Shown here: piece by piece, positions 56,358 through 64,000 of the stretch
Layout: every line of letters begins with the position of its first letter
How positions within the stretch are numbered: position 1 is the stretch's first letter
Assembly: GCF_024362695.1 (NCBI RefSeq)
Contig: NC_065417.1
Location: 5,387,001 to 5,451,000, forward strand
Origin: Pectinophora gossypiella
Lineage: Eukaryota > Arthropoda > Insecta > Lepidoptera > Gelechiidae
Reading direction: 5' to 3'
Length of the DNA stretch: 64,000 nucleotides
Position numbers and translations under genes: made by a program
The notes under the pieces: model-generated
Seen by the model: the letters and a program-made list of their open reading frames with translations, nothing else
Told to the model about the DNA's origin: nothing
Databases searched by the model: none

Positions 56358-59300
56358 ATGGAGGTAGGTTTTATTCATTATCACAAGTTACTTTTCAGTT
56401 ATATTTCTATTCGTGAGTGTTTATCTTATTTGTTTTTACTCAATAACCAAATGAACTTATGATTAGCAAGTTGTTGAATGAATGACACAATTGGACAATC
56501 CAGCTGACTATAATTTCTGTGAAACATTCGTAGTCTCGAGTAAAATGATAAGTCTCAGATCACAATTACCAAATATTTGTTGTTGTCCCTTATTTTTACT
56601 ATTTTTCTTCTCCCTGACGAAATGTAGTTAAGGGGTAAAGAATATGTTTCTTATATCGCCTATTTCCATAAGTCGAAGATAGTATTCATATAATTCTGTT
56701 ATCTTAACACTGCAAAAAATAGCTTTATGATACTAAAATAATTCAAAATATCACGTACCTCGACACGACACAGTCGCTTTATAACACTTCTAAATTAGTA
56801 ATTACTGGCACTGACATGCACAGACTAAAGAGATTTATTTATATATTAGAAGTTATAAAAATTGGACCCTATCCAATTCTGTTGTAGGCAAATTTTTCAT
56901 TTTCCTGCTTATAACTGGACTAGTGACACGTTTTAAATTCTATAAGCTGCAGAAAGCAAAGTTACAGTAGGAAAATACCAAGGTAAGTAAAATGTATATA
57001 GTGCAATACATCATTAACATATATCCAATATTTGGCATAGTTCACAGTCTGTGTGAAGGTTGAATGAAGTTAATTTTAGTTTTACTACTGTAAAGTACTG
57101 TTACAGGGCTTTGCAATATTACATCAATAGTTGTGAACTAAATCATGTTGAATTATTTAAACAGAAAATACAACTTTTTAATAAGTACTTTTCGCACTAA
57201 TTATTTTTTCTTTTATTTTAGATGCCAGAACTAACTGTTACATCTGAGATTTATGAAGAATTTGACTATAGAACTAAAACCACTCCAAAAATAAATGGAA
57301 GTTAGTAATCTTTTTTTAAAATCTTTGCTATTTGGGAATATAATATTTAAAAAAGTAGTTACTTTAGGTACCTAGTTAGGTACCTATTGCTTGAGCCACC
57401 ATTTCATCAAGCACATAAAAATACTAAAACAGATCATGATGATCTAGAATTAATACCAAGAGTGTGAGTTTATGTAGCAGCATAACATGTAATTCATAAC
57501 TTTTAGTAACTATGTGTTACAATTAATTTCAGATGTGATATCAGAATTTCCATTTCTTCTTCCGAATAGCCAGAATAAAATAAAGTTTGATAAAGATGAT
57601 GACTTGGATATGGATAGACCTCAGAAGGAACTTATTAAAATTGGTAAGTAGTTTAGTCACTACACTTGAAAAGTTGAATGTGTTACACAAACTTTAGGGT
57701 CTACATTGACTCTGCTTAGTCTCCTTTCAAAATAGCTGAAAAGTTGTTAGGCGAACTTTGTTTCGTAGTATTTATTATTCCTACAGACTCAATCGATTTC
57801 AGTATTCATGCCAAAAGATTTTTATCCACTTGGCACCCAATGATATTAAAATATACTACGCCCGCACCCCAATCGGGAACTAAAATCTATATAATAGCAC
57901 CATTCACTAGCCTGTTACAGTTTATTGTAGTAGAAATATTTATTTATATGTGAAAAAGTTTTTTTGTAAAAAAAAAGGAAACAAAAGTGTGCTGTGTGCA
58001 ATACGTATAATTCAATTCACCGCGCGCAGTGCGAAGTATACCCCGCGCTTCGACCAACTTTTACAACTTTTGTCTATGTAGACAATATTTGCTGCTTCTA
58101 TTGCTCAAAATCGCGTTGCGCGATAGAGTGACCTGTGCAGACCTAGCAACTAGACAGATATAACACATCTATAGGGCTAACATGCACAACGTGATAAAAT
58201 TTTGTCACGGTCATTTTATCGATTCTGACGATATAATTATGTATGTGAACCCAAATAAGTCACGTTGTTCTGTCAAAATACGAACAAAATCACGTGGCTG
58301 CGTGCCTAGTTAGGAAAAAAAAAACAAACTTATCGATTTCGAAACAAAATTTATTGAATCGATCGATAATTTTATCACGTTGCGCATGTCAGCCCTGCTG
58401 GAATAGTCTGACAAGAAAATCTTTATACTCTGCAGAACACAGCTCGAAAACCAAGATAGCATTAGTAGGTCTTCAAGTATGGCGCGGCGCGTTCCTGTTA
58501 GCTGACCTACTCATCCACCGGGGTCTGAAAGGGGAGCTTCAAGGGAAGACTGTGATGGAGCTGGGAGCAGGCACTGGCTTGACCAGTTTCGTCGCGGCTA
58601 TGTTCGCTAAGAAAGTTGTCTGTACGGGTACGTAGACTTTCACTTTTGAATGCTGAAGCTTTTGAAAGTTGTGAGAGCAACTGTCGGTGAATGTGTAATA
58701 CATTGTTATGTCATTGTATTATTTTAGCGAAATGTTCAAGTTTTGGTATGTCTGATGGACTGGGTATAAAGAAATAAATTAGAATGCTCTTAGCATAGCA
58801 TATCTTAATACCTAACCTACCGCAATAAGGGATTATGAAGTGTCCTGCAACATAGGTAATGGACTTTATACATTGTTTTAAGTTTACGCGGTTATTATCA
58901 TAATTAAAGCACTTAATAACGGGTTTTACCGCGTTTAAATGGGGATATGAGACTCCCGATATTTCGACACTGTTGCAAGTGCCATGATCACGGGATGACT
59001 CCCGATGATGATGGTGTCATCCCGTGATGATGTCATGGCCGATCGACTCCAACCTGTCATCCTTAATATGGGTCATCAATTTATCATATCCATTCACTAT
59101 CCATCTTAGAGCTTAAGTATTAAGTGTGACGAAAACTTCCTTTCCGGTAATTTTCGTGTTTCTAAATTATGAGGTTTGCGCGCGCAAGTTGTGATGTACT
59201 AAGTAAGATTTAAAACTAAATGTCTAAGTTAATTCCTTATGATTAGCAACTCTGCAGAAAAACCCAAAAACGTGTTTCTCATTGCAGATATGGATGTAGG

Positions 59301-60544
59301 AGGCATATTGGATCTTATAAAGTTAAACGCAAAATACAACTCTAAATACGTGAAGTCTGAGTTGAAAGTGATGCCGCTAGACTTTACAGCCACTTGGAGT
59401 AGACAACTTACAAAGGAGGTTGAGGAAACTAATATTATTATTGCTGCTGATGGTAATTATATATTTGCTTTATGCTTGGCTCGGCTGTTCTGATCGACAT
59501 TGTTCAGATCAAAAAATATAAAAACACAAGTGAATGCTCAAGTCTATCAGCACCTTTAGGTTAATCTAGGTGAGAACCTTCAGCGCTCCGCATTTGTTCG
59601 GACGAGTAGTAAAAATAAAAACTACGTCAAGAAGAAAATATTATTAGTCTTTGACTATCTCACAAGGCGTTTACGCATGTGTATAGCAATGACCGATCCA
59701 GAGGTATAGATCTGTGTTGCGTGCGATTAGTTGGTAACCTGTTAGTAACTGCAGATATAACGATGCTACTATATAACGGCGTTAGGATACCAATATCTCT
59801 AGAGGCAACATGTCTTCTGAAACTTTTGGCTCTGCTCAGCCCAATAGAGGATAGGACGATGAAACTACAGCTATCCTGACCGGACCTTTTTTTTGACTTC
59901 ACTTATTGTAGATTTCCGGACAAATGGAGAGCGCTGAGATAACAGGCCTGAGGGTGCCCAGTTGGGCGCGAACCTCAGCTCAGGGCGTCATCTGAGGGAT
60001 TTGAAAGAATTAATTGTCCCTAATACGGTAGATAGCGGGTAGGCGCCGAATGAGGGAAATCGTCGACCAAGCTGGATGGCGGGGACGGTACTGGGGTTCT
60101 GAATTGTTTCTTGTCGCGAGCTGATTGGTCGCTAGAGTAATCGAGGCGTCAGAATCGTACATAACGTACTTCACCGACCGTACTATATCTATGCAATGTA
60201 ATGTATGTGAAATGCTCAAAATCAATTTCATCTTTTCAGTTATCTACGATGACGACGTTACAGCAGCATTCATATCAACTATTCAGAAGATGCTCAACAC
60301 TAAACCGCCTAAAACATTGTATGTAGTCCTTGAAAAACGATACGTGTTCACTATAGAACATTTAGACAACGTTGCACCCTGTTATGAAACATTCCTTACA
60401 TTACTAGATAAAGTTAAAAGTGAAAATATCAACTCTATTTGGACAGTTGAACAAATGCCTATAGATTTTCCAAAGTATTTCACTTATGATAGAGTCAAAG
60501 AACTCGTTATATGGAAAATAAGTTCTAAAGCAAAGACCAATTAG
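56358..60544 (+). CDS. METTL22: METTL22-like protein-lysine methyltransferase
   Basis: Class I SAM-dependent methyltransferase of family 16. Human METTL22 trimethylates KIN17. Exons: 56358-56363 (ATGGAG, then a GTAGGT donor), 57222-57300, 57533-57643, 58436-58627, 59288-59452 and 60240-60544, all in phase, about 285 aa. If the tiny first exon is wrong, the ATG at 57222 gives 283 aa. Motifs: LQVWRGAFLLADLLI, the SAM-binding VMELGAGTGLTS, VVCTGDMD, MPLDF, IIIAADVIYDDDVTAAF (matching the family AAEVFYDDD) and VVLEKRY. The C-terminus is YDRVKELVIWKI. The N-terminal extension is shorter than in human. Introns are small and largely free of recognised repeats. Confidence 0.9.
58930..59060. repeat. 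Dispersed repeat with a 13-bp hairpin
   Basis: Sequence of the type gggatatgagactcccgata ... gttgcaagtgccatgatc. It contains atcacgggatgac and its exact inverse around a short loop. In METTL22 intron 4. I recall such sequence as dispersed in Lepidoptera; only one copy lies here. Confidence 0.4.
59885..60010. repeat. Repeat piece shared with 33720-33800
   Basis: Both contain ccggacaaat(a/g)g(g/a)gagcgctga and acaggcctgagggtgcc. In METTL22 intron 5. Family unknown. Confidence 0.45.
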
Positions 60545-60565
60545 TTGTAACCATATGGCTGTGAT

Positions 60566-60571
60566 ATTAAA
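60566..60571 (+). terminator. Candidate METTL22 poly(A) signal
   Basis: ATTAAA 22 nt after the METTL22 stop, followed by a T-rich tract. It would give a very short 3' UTR. Confidence 0.45.
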
Positions 60572-60873
60572 TATTTTTGTTACTACTTAATTTTGATTAT
60601 TTCTACCCATAATTGCCTTTTTTGATCAGTTATCGCATTACAGCGGGTTAGAAAAACGTCATACGCGCCGAAACCTGCGGTTTTTATCGCTAGTGGCGCG
60701 ATAGCGTAACCATGCAGACACCGCGGGTTAACTAAAGTGTGAAAACTGTGAAATGCTCGCGAAGCAGTAGTCCTAAGGCTAACCTTAGTGTGATATAAGA
60801 TGACGGCACACCATTTAGATGCAGATAAGACAAAAACGGATATAAATAGAAGACCCGTCGTATGTAAGAGAAA

Positions 60874-60879
60874 TTTATT
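60874..60879 (-). terminator. Candidate poly(A) signal of the 61-62 kb gene
   Basis: TTTATT on the plus strand (AATAAA on the gene strand), about 240 bp after the stop at 61120. Roughly 300 bp separate it from the METTL22 signal. Confidence 0.4.
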
Positions 60880-61119
60880 CCAATTTACCATATTGAATTT
60901 GAAAAATATACATCATGAAATACAATCTTATCCAAACCCGTCAGCTTTAAAATAAATAAACGCTAGACAAAACGTGACTCTCATAATTTAACATCGTACA
61001 AAAATAGCTATAATAAATTAAATAAAAAAAGACGTGGAAATTGTTTTCGCCGAGGAGAAGTCGAAGTCGTGAGAATAGCACGTTTATCACTAAGGTCGAG
61101 ATTATATCTAGACTTAATA

Positions 61120-62330
61120 TTACTTTTGAGTGGGCCAAAACTCGTTGTATTTGGTGAGGAAGGTTTTCCGTAGTTCGGAGTTCCTGGCCTGCTGGTCCTT
61201 TTCCTTGCTGAGTGTCTCTACGCTCTGTCCGACGCAGAGGTCGCCGTTGAAGTGGATAATGACGACCTGTGTGTTGAACGTCACGTTCTTGTCTGGGTTT
61301 TGTTTGGAGTAGTTCGTCTGCGGACCAAAGTCCATCGGAAACGGCAGCGTCAGGTCTTCTGTGGGAGTGGAATAGGAGCTGGATTAAGTGTACTCCTAGT
61401 TATTTAAAAAAAATGAAGAAATATTGCGGAGAAAATATTCATTAACGGTTAACGGTTTCGTGGTTAAAAACAGATTGGCAACTAGACTCATAGCACACAC
61501 CGGACATCCCATACAAAAGTTTTATTCTTTCCGTGTGCCGCCTAACGCCTAAGTGCGAGCGAGACACAGTCAGCGCGCTCTCCCCTTTACTCCTCGGCGG
61601 TTTACGGCCACTTAAGACCAAAGTAAAACCCATAGAGGGGGTGAGGTCGGCGCCCGATACGTATTGGTGAGCGGGGCGGAGAGTTATCGTTCTATACCTA
61701 CTACTATTCTTTATTTTATGCCTGTTATTAAGTTAGCTAGTTACCTGGTAAATAAGTATTAAACTCAAGGAAGTAGGTACCTACGGACGGAAATCAGTTC
61801 GGGAGTACTTTAAACTGGCGAGCACGTATGGAGTCTGATGAGAGTGGAAGAAGCGAAAGTGGAAGTGGTGTGTCAGTCTGTCAGTATAATTCCGTGGTCT
61901 TTGCAGAGTCTCACTAAGACATGGTTATTTAACAAAAATTAAGAAATAGATAAGTAAGTATATTTTTTAAATTATTTTTTAAAAACATTGGCTCATTTTT
62001 AATGATCTCAGGCAAACTGTTGATGAGATAAGGAATGCGCTTACTTAGGGTCCCCATAATAATTGTACACTCTCGGAACAACCGGTTTGCCTGATGCCAT
62101 TGATCTAGTATTATACTTATTATCTAAGTACTTTTTTTATGTAACCCATGTCACTCACGTGGGTTGAACTCTTCGTTTCCCTGCACGGAGGAGTCGCCGG
62201 TGCACTCGGGCCCGCAGCGGCCGTCCTTCAGGATGCCTCGCATCGTGGTCAGCTTACTCAACGCCTTCTCACCGCTCTTGCCGTTCTGCTCGTTCTTGTG
62301 CTTGTCGATATTGCGCAGGAACTTCTTCAT
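61120..62330 (-). CDS. Unrecognised conserved-looking protein, last two exons
   Basis: Exon 62330-62159 (172 nt) joins in phase to the terminal exon 61358-61120, both with good GT-AG borders. The visible 136 residues begin MKKFLRNIDKHKNEQ, continue TTMRGILKDGRCGPECTG, NPQDLTLPFPMDFGPQTNY, VTFNTQVVIIHFNGDLCVG, and end KYNEFWPTQK. GC-rich codons and splice signals resemble a real gene. The first exon opens at an acceptor-like TAG immediately before ATG, so it may be an internal exon with more coding sequence to the right. I do not recognise the family. It has no membrane segment, and two cysteines lie close together in GRCGPEC. Confidence 0.6.
61510..61735. repeat. Repeat shared with 38885-39060
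   Basis: Contains ccgtgtgccgcctaacgcc and ggtgaggtcggcgcccgata. Inverted relative to the copy in PDI intron 4. It lies in the intron of the unrecognised gene. Confidence 0.5.
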
Positions 62331-62379
62331 CTACGTGCATCGGAATAAGTATACAATACTGTGGTACACCGGTTTGCTT

Positions 62380-62590
62380 ATCAATCAGGACCAATGAGTT
62401 ATTAAGTGCAGTTTTCACTAACACAGTTGGCTCGACCATTAAAAACTGAGATACGGCTTCCTGTTAAACCTATCACGTTGGTCTAATAGAAAGCTCGGTG
62501 AGGTGCGGGTATCTACTTAGTTCATCTTGCGATGGATGTACGTCTGACTACACCAATTGGGATAAAGTTGTGAGCTTATGTTGTTATGGA
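62380..62590 (+). repeat. Repeat that hosts MITE-A elsewhere, empty copy
   Basis: Contains ggtctaatagaaagctcggt, acttagttcatcttgcgatg and gatgtacgtctgactacacc. The same repeat is found near 14870-15080 and 21960-22230, each there interrupted by MITE-A at a different TA. This copy has neither insertion. Confidence 0.65.
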
Positions 62591-62745
62591 GTAGTGCCTT
62601 CAATAGCTCGGATCATTTTACTTTCGGACAATCGGGTGATCAGCCAGCAAAAAATAAGTAATTTTTGTCCCCATCGGGATTTGAATCCGGGATATCCGGA
62701 TTGTGAGCTCAACGCTTAACGACTGAACCACAGAGGCAGTTAGAG
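62590..62745 (-). mobile_element. SINE-1, 5' part
   Basis: Minus-strand copy with the tRNA-like end (ggatttgaatccgggatatc, cttaacgactgaaccacaga) and part of the core. The 3' part is missing. It ends next to a hAT-like end at 62755-62815 (cagtggcggatttacaaatt). Confidence 0.6.
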
Positions 62746-63099
62746 GAGTTGGTACAGTGGCGGATTTACAAATTTGCCGCCAGTAGGCTATTCAGTTTTT
62801 GCCGCCCCTACTGACCTCTGAAATTCGATACGCTAGTTTACAATCATATTAATTACATTTATTCTGTTAATGAAATTGCAACTTTATGATTTGTGTTCTA
62901 TCGTCCTCATTACATCGGCTTTTTCCCGTTATTAGTATGATTGTGAACTAGGGGATAGTTGTGTCAGTTTCTAGATTATTTTTACAGCCGACTATTTAGT
63001 AAAGTGTATATACTGTTCAGCTAAAAACAGCAGCATGTACTAATAATTATCATCATCTTGTCGTCCAAACCGTATCCGGCGACGGCGACTCCTAAATAA

Positions 63100-63490
63100 C
63101 TATCCTGAGTCGTTGTTGTGGTGGGCTCTGATGTGGCTGGCGAAACCGAACCTCGACTTGAAGCTGGCCTGACGAATAATTTTGAGTATGTAATTATAGG
63201 AGGGTTTAGGTCGAGTCTTCCGTATTTGACGCGGTCTTCTCTTCTTATCGTGTCGATGGCAAACTAAATTGCATCGGCCCAAAACTAGGCAACAAGTATG
63301 GCGCTATCTGCAGCGCTCATCAGAGACGCGGTGATCTGCTGTCATCCATTCGCAAGACGTGACCGCATCAGCTCAGTTGGTGCTTTTTGATGAGCTCTTG
63401 TATTCCGGATAGACCAGCACGACGCAAAACTTCTGTGTTTGGAACTCGATCCTGCCACTTGATGTGCAAGATGAACCTTAGACATCTAAG
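63100..63490 (-). pseudogene. LINE ORF2 3' fragment
   Basis: The minus strand reads LRFILHIKWQDRVPNTEVLR, RRAGLSGIQELIKKHQLS and a stop, then broken frames (CGHVLRMDDSR) and a final SRFGFASHIRAHHN. This is the usual C-terminal end of a LINE polymerase with a terminal zinc-finger-like segment. Several stops; dead. Confidence 0.65.
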
Positions 63491-64000
63491 GCGGACATCC
63501 TTATGTCCCGTTTTCAGCCAGCTAGGTCCGTGCCACCACAAATCGAAGTTTATAAGCTGAGACGACAGTAATGCTCTACTAGCACAGTCGACAGGATTAT
63601 TAGAATTAATTTGACGTACTTCCATTGTGTGGTGGGTATAATCGAGTTAATGATTGCCGTTCGATTAGAGACATATTTTTCCCAGTTCTTATTGCCTCCT
63701 TCAGCCACGCCAACACGACCCAGGAGTCCATCCAGCAGTGAATGGTAAGTGCATACTCGCGACAGTGCAAGCGTGACCTTCTCCATAAGCCGCGCCAGTA
63801 AAAGCGCTCCAAATACTTCCAGTCTCGGCAGGGAAGGTTTCTTGTTCAGTTTAGTGTTGTGGCGCATTCACCGTGCTCGTTAGTTGTTTTGATGTAAATC
63901 ACGCAGGCGTAGGCCTTTTCGCACAAAATCCAACCAGTTCAATGTGCTTACTGTCACTATTTATCCACCTGGGTATTGCTATTTCGGATAAAATTTCTAA
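63490..64000 (-). pseudogene. BEL/Pao LTR retrotransposon fragment
   Basis: In three frames the minus strand gives LPRLEVFGALLLARLMEKV, HCWMDSWVVLAWLKEA, NPVDCASRALLSSQLI and LWWHGPSWLK, in the order found between RNase H and integrase of BEL/Pao polyproteins. At least two frameshifts break it. It continues past the right edge. No LTR is visible. Confidence 0.75.

Overview
The window looks like nuclear DNA from a moth or butterfly. Host genes are split into many small exons with GT-AG introns. Introns and spacers are packed with short lepidopteran-type SINEs, MITEs, non-LTR retrotransposon pieces and DNA-transposon relics. Every exon below was placed by hand from splice sites, reading phase and remembered family sequence. 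No search was run.

Host genes, left to right. (1) Positions 1-2266, minus: the 5' part of DRC3/LRRC48, a leucine-rich-repeat subunit of the axonemal nexin-dynein regulatory complex. It runs off the left edge. (2) 3093-16518, plus: a complete 13-exon TOM1 gene (VHS, GAT, clathrin-box-like motif; 501 aa). (3) 21189-55616, minus: a complete 10-exon protein disulfide isomerase (493 aa, two CGHC sites, C-terminal RDEL). Its introns of about 11.0 and 11.4 kb are filled with mobile DNA. (4) 56358-60544, plus: a METTL22-type lysine methyltransferase. (5) 61120-62330, minus: the last two exons of a gene I do not recognise. DRC3/TOM1 and PDI/METTL22 are divergent pairs with short shared promoter regions. 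TOM1/PDI and METTL22/unknown gene converge tail to tail. The DRC3 promoter holds an RFX X-box-like motif. The PDI promoter holds an XBP1/ATF6-type TGACGTGG element and a CCAAT box. Both fit the gene functions.

Mobile DNA dominates the rest. A nearly intact 5.65-kb non-LTR retrotransposon (26933-32580, minus, 11-bp target duplication) sits in PDI intron 7. It encodes a zinc-knuckle ORF1 and an endonuclease/RT/RNase H ORF2 broken by one frameshift. PDI intron 3 holds a 2.9-kb segment bounded by 30-bp inverted repeats (43634-46576). It also holds a degenerate PIF/Harbinger transposon (about 47383-52103). Two nearly identical copies of a poly(A)-tailed retroposon later landed inside that transposon in opposite orientation, each with its own 13-bp target duplication. 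Several MITE families recur: A, with TA duplications; B, foldback; C, D and others. One MITE-A copy starts inside the 5' splice site of TOM1 exon 7 and was itself hit by a SINE that carries a 5S-rRNA-like segment. The right edge holds a BEL/Pao fragment fused to a LINE 3' fragment.

I found no rRNA gene, convincing tRNA gene, CRISPR array or prokaryotic-style operon. The most unusual material is the layered transposon history and its effect on host splice sites and UTRs. I see no new enzymatic system.
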